Shown in pieces: positions 28,513 through 37,056 of a stretch of 64,000 nucleotides of DNA. The position numbers and the translations under genes are program-made. Source of the stretch: Streptomyces tsukubensis (GTDB lineage Bacteria; Actinomycetota; Actinomycetes; Streptomycetales; Streptomycetaceae). The notes beneath the pieces are model-generated. The model was not told the origin of the DNA. It saw only the letters and a list, made by a program, of their open reading frames with translations, and ran no database searches. Position 1 is the first letter of the stretch; every line of letters begins with the position of its first letter. Where the stretch lies: contig NZ_CP020700.1 in NCBI RefSeq assembly GCF_003932715.1, forward strand, positions 6,966,501 through 7,030,500, in the 5' to 3' direction.

Positions 28513-29034
28513 ATGGAGAGCCGCGGAAGCGTCCCGGCCTGGCCTGCGGCGCCGTACGGAGGCCCGGGAGGTACGGCGGAGGGCCCCGGCCCCGTACCGC
28601 CCCGGCCACCGGTGGGCGAGGGCGTCTGGCGGTTCACGGCGCCGACCGCCGAGTCCTCCGTACCCCGGGCCCGGTACGCGGTCCGGGAGCTGCTGGAACA
28701 GCAGGGCGTACCGGCCGGGGGAGCGGTCGGCGAGACGGTCCAGGGTCTGCTGCTGATCGTCTCCGAGCTGGTCACCAACGTCGTCAAGCACGCCGCGGTG
28801 CTCTCCCCGGAGCTCGCCGTCGAGGTGGCCCTGTCGGCGGGCCGGGTCCGGGTGTCCGTCGAGGACAACCACCCCTACCGGCCGGCGGCCCTGGAGACCG
28901 ACTGGGCCCAGACCGGCGGCCGCGGTCTGCTGCTGGTACGGGAGATCACCCGGGAGGCCGGGGGGCACTACGACGTCGAGCACACCCCGAGCGGCGGCAA
29001 GATCATCTGGGCCGAGCTGCCCCTGCATCCCTAG
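28513..29034 (+). CDS. RsbW-like ATP-binding protein (HATPase_c, anti-sigma type)
   Basis: The 173-residue protein has the GHKL ATPase motifs: the N-box LLIVSELVTNVVKHA, the Mg/ATP loop VEDNHPYRP, and the G-box GGRGLLLVREI. Streptomyces has many such proteins related to the anti-sigma kinase RsbW/SpoIIAB; most partners are unknown. There is no sigma factor or anti-anti-sigma gene next to it. The start is uncertain: ATG 28513 has a weak ribosome site and the frame is open to 28417. The first 40 residues are Pro/Gly-rich and probably disordered. Confidence 0.8.
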   Translation: MESRGSVPAWPAAPYGGPGGTAEGPGPVPPRPPVGEGVWRFTAPTAESSVPRARYAVRELLEQQGVPAGGAVGETVQGLLLIVSELVTNVVKHAAVLSPELAVEVALSAGRVRVSVEDNHPYRPAALETDWAQTGGRGLLLVREITREAGGHYDVEHTPSGGKIIWAELPLHP

Positions 29035-29068
29035 ACCGCGCCCCGCACCCCTGGGCAGTGCCCGGAAA

Positions 29069-29112
29069 CGGCGGCGGCACCCGGGCCCCTCACGGGCCGG
29101 GTGCCGCCGCCG
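29069..29112. terminator. Bidirectional terminator between convergent genes
   Basis: CGGCGGCGGCACCCGG at 29069-29084 pairs perfectly with 29097-29112 around a 12-base loop, between the RsbW-like gene and idi. Confidence 0.85.
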
Positions 29113-29118
29113 TGCGGG

Positions 29119-29712
29119 TCACCAGCCGCCGGCCGGCCCCGTCAGCTCCCTGATCGCCGGGCGCGCCGCGTCCAGCACGGTCATGAACCATGCCGAGAAC
29201 GGTGCCGCGGCATGCCGCTCGGCCAGCTCGGCGGGGGTGACGAAGGCGGTCTCGCCGATCTCCTCGGGGTCCGGGTCCGGAGCGCCCTGCACCATGCCGA
29301 CGAAGAGGTGGTTGTACTCCTGCTCCACCAGCCCGGACTCCGGGTCCGGGTGGTTGTAGCGCACCGTCCCGGCCTCGGCCAGCAGGGACGGGGAGACCCC
29401 CAGCTCCTCGTGGGTCCGCCGGGCGGCGGCCGCGAACGGCGCCTCGCCGGGGTAGGGGTGCCCGCAGCAGGTATTGGACCAGACCCCGGGGGAGTGGTAC
29501 TTGCCGAGCGCCCTGCGCTGGATCAGCAGCCGCCCGCGCTCGTCGAAGAGGAACACGGAGAACGCCCGGTGCAGCTGCCCCGGCGGCTGGTGCGCGGCGA
29601 GCTTCTCCGCCGTACCGATGGTGGTGCCGTGCTCGTCCACCAGCTCAAGCATGATCGCTGGCGGGGCGCCGTTCGACGCGCTGTGAGAGGCGGTGACTGG
29701 TGAGGTCGGCAT
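29119..29712 (-). CDS. idi: Isopentenyl-diphosphate delta-isomerase, type I
   Basis: This Nudix-fold enzyme interconverts IPP and DMAPP, the building blocks for the prenyl chains used by the hopanoid genes 9 kb away. The 197-residue protein has the essential Cys in SNTCCGHPYPGE, the Nudix-like RRTHEELGV and the catalytic Glu in EQEYNHLFVG. RALGKYHSPGVWSN is also diagnostic. I chose ATG 29712, with GAAGG six bases upstream; in-frame ATGs at 29718 and 29727 are less well placed. Bacteria with the MEP pathway do not strictly need Idi, but streptomycetes often carry it in this location. Confidence 0.93.
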   Translation of the reverse strand: MPTSPVTASHSASNGAPPAIMLELVDEHGTTIGTAEKLAAHQPPGQLHRAFSVFLFDERGRLLIQRRALGKYHSPGVWSNTCCGHPYPGEAPFAAAARRTHEELGVSPSLLAEAGTVRYNHPDPESGLVEQEYNHLFVGMVQGAPDPDPEEIGETAFVTPAELAERHAAAPFSAWFMTVLDAARPAIRELTGPAGGW

Positions 29713-29988
29713 AACCATCCTTCGCATCGGTGCTCGGCCCTGGGGGCCCCGCCCAGTCTGCCGCACAAAAGCGGCTTGTCCGCACTTCGGCCGACCGGGC
29801 ATGTCCCTGCCGGGACCGTCGCGGCGTGCGGGCGCACGGCGCGGACGGGCCCGCCCGGGGACGTTCCGGGGCTCCCGGTACCGGATCGTGCCCCGGCCCG
29901 GCGGGCCGGAACCCCCGGAACCCCGCGTACGACATTCGAACTGTTGATCCGATCATCGCCCGGTGGGCTCCGGCCGGCTCCGGTGGCG

Positions 29989-30930
29989 TCAGTGGCAGAG
30001 TCTCGGCTCGTGCTCCGCGTGGCCCACCGGCTCCAGCTGGAAGGTGCAGTGCTCCACGTCGAAGTGGTCCCCCAGGCAGCCCTGGAGATCGTGCAGCATC
30101 CGCTCGTGCCCCACCGCGTCCAGGACGTCCTGGGCGACGACGACGTGCGCGGAGAGCACCGGCATTCCGGAAGTGATGGTCCAGGCGTGCAGATCGTGGA
30201 CGTCCTCCACTCCGGGCAGCGCCACTATGTGCCGCCGCACCTCGGCCATGTCGACGTCCTTGGGCGCCGCCTCCAGCAGGACGTTCAGGGTCTCCCGGAG
30301 CAGCTTCACCGTCCGCGGCACGATCATCAGACCGATCAGTAGCGAGGCGATCGGGTCGGCGGCCTGCCAGCCCGTCAGCAGGATGATCACCGCCGAGACC
30401 AGGACCGCGACGGAGCCGAGCGCGTCGTTGAGCACCTCCAGATAGGCGCCGCGGACATTGAGGCTGTCCTTCTGCCCGCGCATCAGCAGCGCGAGGGAGA
30501 CCACATTGGCCACCAGACCGACCAGCGCGAAGACGATGGTGAGCCCGCTCTTGGTCTCGGCGGGCGTGATGAACCGCTCGACCGCCTCGAAGAGGAGGTA
30601 GGCGCCCACGCCGAGAAGCAGCAGACAGTTGGCGAGCGCGGCCAGGATCTCGGCCCGCGCCAGTCCGAAGGTGCGGTTGGTGCTGGGCGGCCGGTTGGCG
30701 AAGTGGATCGCGAGCAGCGCCATGCCCAGCCCGATGCCGTCGGTCGCCATATGGGCGGCGTCCGCCACCAGGGCGAGCGACCCCGTGACGACACCGCCGA
30801 CGATCTCCAGCACCATCACGCTGAGTGTGATCGTCAGTGCGACGCGCAACCGTCCCTGGTACGCGGCGGCGGCGGTCCCGGTCGGCGGCGGTCCGCCGTG
30901 TGTATGCCCGTGGTCGTGCCCAGCCCCCAT
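29989..30930 (-). CDS. Cation diffusion facilitator transporter (CzcD type)
   Basis: The 313-residue protein exports divalent metal, most likely zinc, in exchange for protons. It has a His-rich N-terminus (HDHGHTHGG), six membrane helices, the metal site DAAHMATDGIG in helix 2 and LEVLNDALGSV in helix 5, as in CzcD. A soluble C-terminal domain (VRRHIVALPGVEDVHDLHAW) follows. The C-terminus ends in several His residues. Control may lie in the 341-base upstream region. Confidence 0.92.
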   Translation of the reverse strand: MGAGHDHGHTHGGPPPTGTAAAAYQGRLRVALTITLSVMVLEIVGGVVTGSLALVADAAHMATDGIGLGMALLAIHFANRPPSTNRTFGLARAEILAALANCLLLLGVGAYLLFEAVERFITPAETKSGLTIVFALVGLVANVVSLALLMRGQKDSLNVRGAYLEVLNDALGSVAVLVSAVIILLTGWQAADPIASLLIGLMIVPRTVKLLRETLNVLLEAAPKDVDMAEVRRHIVALPGVEDVHDLHAWTITSGMPVLSAHVVVAQDVLDAVGHERMLHDLQGCLGDHFDVEHCTFQLEPVGHAEHEPRLCH

Positions 30931-31034
30931 GAAACGGCCTCCAGATCGTCGGGAGAGATCGCCCTGCCGAGCCCCAGTGAACTACGGGTGGGGGGTATGT
31001 GGCAACACGGCATTGAACACCGTTGTCATCCCCT

Positions 31035-31061
31035 TGACCTGCGGAAACGATCCGCAGGTCA
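31035..31061. promoter_or_regulatory. 10-bp perfect inverted repeat upstream of the CDF gene
   Basis: TGACCTGCGG, spacer AAACGAT, CCGCAGGTCA. It lies 105 bases before the CDF start and 211 bases after galE. It could be the galE terminator or a metal-regulator site. The balanced, not extremely GC-rich arms favour a protein-binding site a little. Confidence 0.5.
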
Positions 31062-31120
31062 GAGGAGTGGAGATCGCGGCCGACCCCGGTTCGGCGGAGG
31101 CCGTACGGCATCGGCCCGGC

Positions 31121-31193
31121 CCGCGCGGGACAGCGGTCGGCCCCGTCCGGGACCACCCGCGCGGGACAGCAGTCGGCCCCGGCCGGGAATCAC
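31121..31193. repeat. Two 36-37-bp tandem direct repeats
   Basis: Copies begin at 31121 and 31157 with CCGCGCGGGACAGC; they differ at three substituted positions and one inserted base. A shorter third match (GGCCCGCGC) precedes them. No function evident. Confidence 0.7.
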
Positions 31194-31271
31194 CCGGGCG
31201 GGGCCGAAATGAGAGCGCCGTGGGAGGCACGGGCCGGAACGTCCGCGCCGCCGGAGGGCGCGGCGGGGCGG

Positions 31272-32249
31272 CTAACACGCCTCGGGACGGCGGAGCCGCC
31301 AGCCCTGCCACGCGGACTCGACCATCTCGCGCACCCCGTGGCGCGCGGTCCAGCCCAGCTCCCGGGTGATCAGGTCCACCGCGGCCACGGCGCGGGCCGC
31401 GTCCCCGGGGCGGCGCGGACGGACCACCGGCTCCCCGTCGAACCCGGTGACCTCGGCCACCAGCTCCGCCAGCTCCCGTACGGAGACTCCGACACCGCGT
31501 CCGATGTTCACCGTGAGGTCCCCCGCGCCCTGCTCGCGGGCCAGCCTGCGGGCCACGGCCAGATGCGCGTCGGCGAGGTCCGCGACATGGATGTAGTCGC
31601 GGATGCAGGTGCCGTCCGGCGTCGGATAGTCGTCACCGAAGATCCGGGGAGCCTCGCCGCGGGTGATCCGGTCGAAGAACATCGGGATGATGTTGAAGAC
31701 CCCGGTGTCCGACAGTTCGGGGCTCGCCGTGCCCGCGACGTTGAAGTAGCGCAGACAGGCCGTCTCGATGCCGTGCGCCCGCCCGGCCGCCCGGACCAGC
31801 CACTCCCCGGCGAGCTTGGTCTCGCCGTACGGATTGATGGGCACGCACGGCGCGGTCTCCGCGATCAGTTCCTGGTCCGGGATCCCGTACACCGCCGCCG
31901 ACGAGGAGAAGAGGAAGCGCCGCACCCCGGCGTCGACGACCGCCTCCAGGAGCACGGTCAGCCCGTGCACGTTCTCCCGGTAGTAGCGCAGCGGCTGCTC
32001 GACGGACTCCCCGACCTGCTTCTTCGCCGCGAGATGGACGACACCGGTCACCGCGTGGTCGCGGAGGGTGTCCGCCAGCAGCGTGCGGTCCGAGATGCTG
32101 CCGCGCACCAGCGGAACCTCGGCGGGCAGCCGTTCGGCGATCCCCGAGGACACGTCGTCGAGGACGACCGTCTTCTCTCCGGCGTCGGCCATCGCCCGCA
32201 CCACATGCGCGCCGATATAGCCCGCCCCACCCGTGATCAGCCATGTCAT
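31272..32249 (-). CDS. galE: UDP-glucose 4-epimerase
   Basis: This 325-residue short-chain dehydrogenase interconverts UDP-glucose and UDP-galactose. It has the NAD motif GGAGYIGAHVV, the Ser in LFSSSAAVYG, the YxxxK pair in NPYGETKLAGEW, and the substrate-binding RYFNVAGT. The family length is normal. It is divergent from the polyol-phosphate gene set and may supply a sugar to the same polymer, or serve general galactose metabolism. Confidence 0.93.
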   Translation of the reverse strand: MTWLITGGAGYIGAHVVRAMADAGEKTVVLDDVSSGIAERLPAEVPLVRGSISDRTLLADTLRDHAVTGVVHLAAKKQVGESVEQPLRYYRENVHGLTVLLEAVVDAGVRRFLFSSSAAVYGIPDQELIAETAPCVPINPYGETKLAGEWLVRAAGRAHGIETACLRYFNVAGTASPELSDTGVFNIIPMFFDRITRGEAPRIFGDDYPTPDGTCIRDYIHVADLADAHLAVARRLAREQGAGDLTVNIGRGVGVSVRELAELVAEVTGFDGEPVVRPRRPGDAARAVAAVDLITRELGWTARHGVREMVESAWQGWRLRRPEAC

Positions 32250-32571
32250 ACCACCCACCCTATGGCCTGCTCCCGCGCGCCCCGGAGCGCGGCCGTCCCC
32301 GGGGCGCGCGGGCCGTCCGGACCCGGACGCCCGCGCTTCGGCGGCCGGCCCGGCCCGGGGCCGCCGGGGCGCGGTTTGGCGCAGGGGCGAGGATCGACAA
32401 TGATGATCTCCGGACGGGGCCTCGCCGGGCCCGGGGGGCCGTGCCGGGGCGTTCGCGGCCGGTGAACTCCCGTTCCCGTGCATCCGATAGCCTCTGCCGA
32501 CGAGTCGCCGCCCGTGCGCCACGGGCCGGGCCGCCGCGCATCCACACCTCGGTTCCAAGGAGTGAGTTCGT
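32250..32571. other. Divergent promoter region between galE and the membrane transferase
   Basis: The 322-base gap holds promoters for both directions. I see no confident -10/-35 pair. Its right end carries the ribosome site AAGGAG at 32557-32562. Confidence 0.5.
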
Positions 32572-34425
32572 CTGTCGACCGCCATCCTCACCGGTCCGCC
32601 CGTACCCGGATCGTCACTCGATGGCGATCTGCGGTCGCTGGGCTTCGACGTCCTGATCGCCCCCGACTCCGATGACCCCGGGGCGACCGCCGCACTGCTC
32701 GCCGACGTTCCCGCCGCAGAGCGGGTCGCGGTCGTCGACGCACGTTTCGTCGGACATGTGCACGCGCTCCGGCTCGCGCTCACCGACCCCCGCTTCCCCG
32801 CCGCCGCCGTACCGGGCGCGCTGACGGCGCAGCCCGGGGCCCGTGCCGCGCTGACCCGGGCCCTGACGGCCGACGGCGCACCCGCCGCCACCGGGACGGA
32901 GGCTGGGGCCGTACCGTCCTCGCAGCGGACCGCCGAGCGGACGGAACCGCTGCCCGACGCCCTCGCGGCCGCGCTGGAGGACGGCGGCACCGCCGTCCAC
33001 AGGCCCGAGCTGGGATCGCTGGTGGCGACCGTCCCCGACGATCCGCAGGCCCGCAACGAGGCCCGGCAGGCCGTCGCCGCCGTCGACGACGAGGCCGTAC
33101 GGCTGCGCTCCGCGGTCAAGGCCCGCGACGGCTTCTTCACGACCTACGCGATCAGCCCGTACTCGCGCTACCTCGCCCGCTGGTGCGCCCGCCGCGGCTA
33201 CACACCCAACCAGGTCACCACCGCCTCCCTGATCACCGCGCTGATCGCGGCCGGGGCCGCGGCCACCGGCACCCGCGGCGGCTTCGTCGCCGCCGGACTG
33301 CTGCTGCTCTTCTCCTTCGTCCTGGACTGCACGGACGGGCAGCTCGCCCGCTACTCGCTGCAGTACTCGACGATGGGCGCCTGGCTGGACGCCACCTTCG
33401 ACCGGGCCAAGGAGTACGCGTACTACGCGGGCCTCGCCCTCGGCGCCGCCCGCGGCGGCGACGACGTATGGGCCCTGGCGCTGGCCGCGATGGTCCTCCA
33501 GACCTGCCGCCACGTCGTGGACTTCTCCTTCAACGAGGCCAACCACGACGCCGTCTCCAACACCAGCCCCACCGCCGCACTCTCCGACCGCCTCGACAGC
33601 GTCGGCTGGACGGTGTGGGTACGCCGGATGATCGTGCTGCCGATCGGTGAGCGCTGGGCCATGATCGCCGTGCTGACCGCGGTGACCACCCCCCGGATCG
33701 TCTTCTACGCCCTGCTCGCCGGCTGTGCCTTCGCCGCCTGCTACACCACCGCGGGACGGCTGCTGCGCTCCCTGACCCGCAAGGCCCGCAGGACCGACCG
33801 GGCCGCCCTGGCCCTGGCCGACCTCGCCGACTCCGGCCCGCTCGCCGAGGCCGTCGCCCGCGCCGGGCGCGGTGTCGCGGCCCGGCTGCCTGAGCTCGCC
33901 GTGCCGGTCCTCGCCCTGCTCGGCGGCGCCGCCGTGGTCACCACCGCGGCCCTGGCGCCCTACGGCTCCTGGGCGCCCGTGGCCGCCGCCGCGGTCTACG
34001 TCCTCACCTCGGGCCTGGCCGTCGCCCGGCCCCTCAAGGGCGCCCTCGACTGGCTGGTCCCGCCGATTTTCCGGGCCGCCGAGTACGGCACGGTCCTGGC
34101 CCTGGCCGCCCGCGCGGACGTCCCCGGGGCGCTGCCCGCGGCCTTCGGCCTGGTCGCGGCGGTCGCCTACCATCACTACGACACGGTGTACCGCATCCGT
34201 GGCGGCTCCGGCGCGCCCCCGCGCCTGCTGGTCAGGCTGACCGGCGGACACGAGGGCCGGACGCTGGCCGTCGCCCTGCTGGCCGCCCTGCTGACGGGCG
34301 CCGGCTTCACCATCGCGCTGACGGTGCTCGCGGTCGCCGTCGCCCTCGTGGTGCTGGTGGAGAGCATCCGCTTCTGGGTGTCCTCCGCCGCCCCCGCAGT
34401 ACACGACGAAGGAGAAACCGCATGA
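32572..34425 (+). CDS. DUF5941-type membrane protein with CDP-alcohol phosphatidyltransferase domain; CTG start
   Basis: The 617-residue protein has an N-terminal soluble region, then a CDP-alcohol phosphotransferase domain with the complete DG-AR-G-D-D motif (near residue 252: DCTDGQLARY and GAWLDATFD), and more membrane helices to the end. The start must be CTG 32572: an in-frame TGA lies at 32563-32565, AAGGAG lies 9 bases before the CTG, and the next GTG at 32758 would lose 62 protein-like codons. It transfers a phospho-alcohol from CDP to an acceptor. It overlaps the next gene as ATGA. Confidence 0.85.
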   Translation: MSTAILTGPPVPGSSLDGDLRSLGFDVLIAPDSDDPGATAALLADVPAAERVAVVDARFVGHVHALRLALTDPRFPAAAVPGALTAQPGARAALTRALTADGAPAATGTEAGAVPSSQRTAERTEPLPDALAAALEDGGTAVHRPELGSLVATVPDDPQARNEARQAVAAVDDEAVRLRSAVKARDGFFTTYAISPYSRYLARWCARRGYTPNQVTTASLITALIAAGAAATGTRGGFVAAGLLLLFSFVLDCTDGQLARYSLQYSTMGAWLDATFDRAKEYAYYAGLALGAARGGDDVWALALAAMVLQTCRHVVDFSFNEANHDAVSNTSPTAALSDRLDSVGWTVWVRRMIVLPIGERWAMIAVLTAVTTPRIVFYALLAGCAFAACYTTAGRLLRSLTRKARRTDRAALALADLADSGPLAEAVARAGRGVAARLPELAVPVLALLGGAAVVTTAALAPYGSWAPVAAAAVYVLTSGLAVARPLKGALDWLVPPIFRAAEYGTVLALAARADVPGALPAAFGLVAAVAYHHYDTVYRIRGGSGAPPRLLVRLTGGHEGRTLAVALLAALLTGAGFTIALTVLAVAVALVVLVESIRFWVSSAAPAVHDEGETA

Positions 34426-35159
34426 TCGGCCTCGTACTGGCAGCCGGTGCCGGACGGCGTCTTCGCCCCTACACCGACACGCTTCCGAAGGCCCTCGTGC
34501 CGGTCGACGGCGAGCGGACGGTCCTCGACCTGACCCTCGCGAACTTCGCCGAGATCGGCCTCACCGAGGTCGCGATCGTGGTCGGCTACCGCAAGGAGGC
34601 CGTCTACGAGCGCAAGGAGGCCCTGGAGGCGAAGTACGGGCTGAAGCTCACCCTCGTCGAGAACGACAAGGCGGAGGAGTGGAACAACGCCTACTCCCTG
34701 TGGTGCGCCCGTGAGGAGCTGAAGCGGGGCGTGATCCTCGCCAACGGCGACACCGTCCACCCCGTCTCCGTCGAGCGCACCCTGCTCGCCGCCCGCGGCA
34801 ACGGACAGAAGATCATCCTCGCCCTCGACACGGTGAAGAACCTCGCCGACGAGGAGATGAAGGTGGTCGCCGAGGACGGCCCCGGGGTGCGCCGGATCAC
34901 CAAGCTGATGGACCCGGCCGACGCCACCGGCGAGTACATCGGCGTCACCCTCATCGAGCCCGAGGCGGCCGAGGAGCTGGCCGACGCGCTGAAGACCACG
35001 TTCGAGCGCGACCCCGACCTCTACTACGAGGACGGCTACCAGGAGCTGGTGAACCGCGGCTTCACCGTCGACACCGCCCCCATCGGGGATGTGAAGTGGG
35101 TCGAGATCGACAACCACGACGACCTCGCGAAGGGCCGTGAGATCGCGTGCCAGTACTGA
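34422..35159 (+). CDS. Sugar/polyol-phosphate nucleotidyltransferase
   Basis: The 245-residue protein begins with the nucleotidyltransferase signature IGLVLAAGAGRRLRPYTDTL then PKALVPVDG, and has ILANGDTVH for the metal Asp. It resembles the inositol-1-phosphate cytidylyltransferase domain of archaeal and thermophile proteins, which makes CDP-inositol for a CDP-alcohol phosphotransferase. The genes on both sides include CDP-alcohol transferases, so making a CDP-activated alcohol is the likely task. The alcohol is unknown. Starts and stops overlap with both neighbours. Confidence 0.85.
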   Translation: MIGLVLAAGAGRRLRPYTDTLPKALVPVDGERTVLDLTLANFAEIGLTEVAIVVGYRKEAVYERKEALEAKYGLKLTLVENDKAEEWNNAYSLWCAREELKRGVILANGDTVHPVSVERTLLAARGNGQKIILALDTVKNLADEEMKVVAEDGPGVRRITKLMDPADATGEYIGVTLIEPEAAEELADALKTTFERDPDLYYEDGYQELVNRGFTVDTAPIGDVKWVEIDNHDDLAKGREIACQY

Positions 35160-36208
35160 CCCGGCTGATCCCCTCGCCGGTCGTCGTCGACATCCGCCCC
35201 GGCGCCCTGGACGACCTCGCGGTCATCCTCGCCGACCAGCGGATCTCGTCCTCCGGCACGCTCGCCGTCGCCATCAGCGGCGGCTCGGGCCGGGCCCTGC
35301 GCGAGCGGCTGGAGCCGGCCCTGCCGGGCGCCCACTGGTACGAGGTCGCGGGCGGCACCATCGACGAGGCCGTGAAGCTGGCCGACGCCATCAAGGGCAA
35401 GCGGTACGACGCGGTCGTCGGCCTCGGCGGCGGCAAGATCCTCGACGTCGCCAAGTACGCGGCGGCCCGGGTCGGCCTGCCGATGGTCGCGGTCGCCACC
35501 AATCTGGCCCACGACGGCATCTGCTCCCCGGTCGCCACCCTGGACAACGACAACGGCCGGGGCTCGTACGGACTGCCGACCCCGATCGCCACCGTCATCG
35601 ACCTGGACGTGATCCGCTCCGCCCCGGCCCGCTACATCAGCTCCGGCATCGGCGACACCATCTCCAATCTGTCCGCCATCGCGGACTGGGAGCTGTCGCA
35701 GCGGATCAACGGCGAGAAGGTCGACGGCCTGGCCGCGGCGATGGCCCGGACGGCGGGCGAGTCGGTGCTCCGCCACCCCGGCGGCATCGGTGACGACGCG
35801 TTCCTCACGGTCCTCGCCGAAGCCCTGGTGCTGACCGGCATCGCCATCTCCATCAGCGGCGACACCCGCCCCTCATCGGGCGCCTGCCACGAGATCAGCC
35901 ACGCCTTCGACCTGCTGTATCCGCAGCGGGCCGCCAGCCACGGCGAACAGGTCGGCCTCGGTGCCGCCTTCGCCATGCATCTGCGCGGCGACCAGGAGCG
36001 GTCCGGCCTCTTCGCCGAGGTGCTGCGCCGCCACGGGCTTCCGGTGCTCCCCGAGGAGATCGGGTTCAGCGCGGAGGAGTTCGTCGAGGCGGTGGCGTAC
36101 GCGCCGCAGACCCGCCCCGGACGTTTCACCATCCTGGAACACCTCGACCTCACCACCGACCAGATCAGGGACGCGTACGCCGACTATGCCAAGACCATCC
36201 GTAGCTGA
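35147..36208 (+). CDS. Iron-containing alcohol dehydrogenase family, glycerol-1-phosphate-dehydrogenase-like
   Basis: The 353-residue protein has GLGGGKILDVAKYAA for NAD(P), ATNLAHDGICSP, and the metal ligands in GACHEISHAFD and HGEQVGLGAA. These fit the glycerol-1-phosphate dehydrogenase (EgsA/AraM) branch, which reduces dihydroxyacetone phosphate to sn-glycerol-1-phosphate. In this operon it could supply the phospho-alcohol that the nucleotidyltransferase activates. A 2-deoxy-scyllo-inosose-type role is the alternative. GTG 35147 overlaps the preceding gene by 13 bases. Confidence 0.85.
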   Translation: MPVLTRLIPSPVVVDIRPGALDDLAVILADQRISSSGTLAVAISGGSGRALRERLEPALPGAHWYEVAGGTIDEAVKLADAIKGKRYDAVVGLGGGKILDVAKYAAARVGLPMVAVATNLAHDGICSPVATLDNDNGRGSYGLPTPIATVIDLDVIRSAPARYISSGIGDTISNLSAIADWELSQRINGEKVDGLAAAMARTAGESVLRHPGGIGDDAFLTVLAEALVLTGIAISISGDTRPSSGACHEISHAFDLLYPQRAASHGEQVGLGAAFAMHLRGDQERSGLFAEVLRRHGLPVLPEEIGFSAEEFVEAVAYAPQTRPGRFTILEHLDLTTDQIRDAYADYAKTIRS

Positions 36209-36965
36209 ACTCCGCCCGGTCGTTCACCCGGAGGGTGTGAAGGACCGGCGCAGCGGCGAGCACTGGGCCGGGCGCCTGTACATGCGGGAGATCTCCCTCC
36301 GTGTCGACCGCTATGTGGTCAACACCCGTATCACCCCGAACCAACTGACCTATCTGATGGTCGTGGTCGGGGTGATAGGCGGCGCCGCGCTGCTGATCCC
36401 CGGGCTGACCGGGGCGATCCTGGCGGCGGTGCTGTTCCAGATCTACCTGCTGCTCGACTGTGTCGACGGCGAGGTGGCCCGCTGGCGCAAGCAGACCTCG
36501 GTCACCGGTGTCTACCTGGACCGGATCGGCCACTACCTCTGCGAGGCGGCCCTGCTGGTCGGCTTCGGCATCCGGGGCGCCGACGTCCTCGGCGACGGCC
36601 GCGCGGAGTGGCTGTGGGCGTTCCTCGGCACCGTCGCCGCCCTGGGCGCGATCCTCATCAAGGCCGAGACCGACCTCGTCGACGTGGCCCGCCAGCGCAG
36701 CGGACTGGCCGCGGTCAAGGACGAGGCGTCGGTGCCGCGCTCCTCCGGTCTGGCCCTGGCCCGCCGGGCGGCGGCCGCGCTGAAGTTCCACCGTCTCGTC
36801 GGCGGGATCGAGGCCAGCCTCTTCATCCTGGCCGCCGCGGTGCTGGACACGGTCCAGGGGGATCTGTTCTTCACCCGCCTCGGGATCGCGATCCTCGCCG
36901 GGATCGCCGTGCTCCAGACGCTGCTGCACCTGGTGTCTATCCTGGCCTCCAGCCGCCTGAAGTGA
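36186..36965 (+). CDS. CDP-alcohol phosphatidyltransferase family protein
   Basis: The 259-residue integral membrane enzyme has LLDCVDGEVARWRKQTSVTG followed by VYLDRIGHY, the full DxxDG..AR........G...D...D catalytic signature with two Mg ions. It begins inside the dehydrogenase gene (overlap 23 bases), so the two are co-translated. Compared with the large transferase at 32572, this one is the compact form. Two such transferases in one operon imply either two steps or two acceptors. Confidence 0.88.
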   Translation: MPRPSVAELRPVVHPEGVKDRRSGEHWAGRLYMREISLRVDRYVVNTRITPNQLTYLMVVVGVIGGAALLIPGLTGAILAAVLFQIYLLLDCVDGEVARWRKQTSVTGVYLDRIGHYLCEAALLVGFGIRGADVLGDGRAEWLWAFLGTVAALGAILIKAETDLVDVARQRSGLAAVKDEASVPRSSGLALARRAAAALKFHRLVGGIEASLFILAAAVLDTVQGDLFFTRLGIAILAGIAVLQTLLHLVSILASSRLK

Positions 36966-37056
36966 TCCCCGGCCCCGGGGACGGAGCGGAGGAGTCCCCC
37001 CTCCGCCCGCCTCCCGGGGCCCTTGGCGCAGATACCGGCTCTAAGAGAGAGTTCCC

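Larger units (their letters stand above)
30931..31271. other. Intergenic region between galE and the CDF gene
   Basis: Both neighbours run leftward. The region holds the CDF promoter, a long inverted repeat at 31035-31061 and a 36-bp direct repeat at 31121-31193. No gene is supported. Confidence 0.55.

Noticed and set aside
30540..30620. Unusual metal site in the CDF transporter (Glu in place of His in helix 5)
   Set aside because: LEVLND at this place is the normal CzcD-type pattern, so it is not an anomaly.
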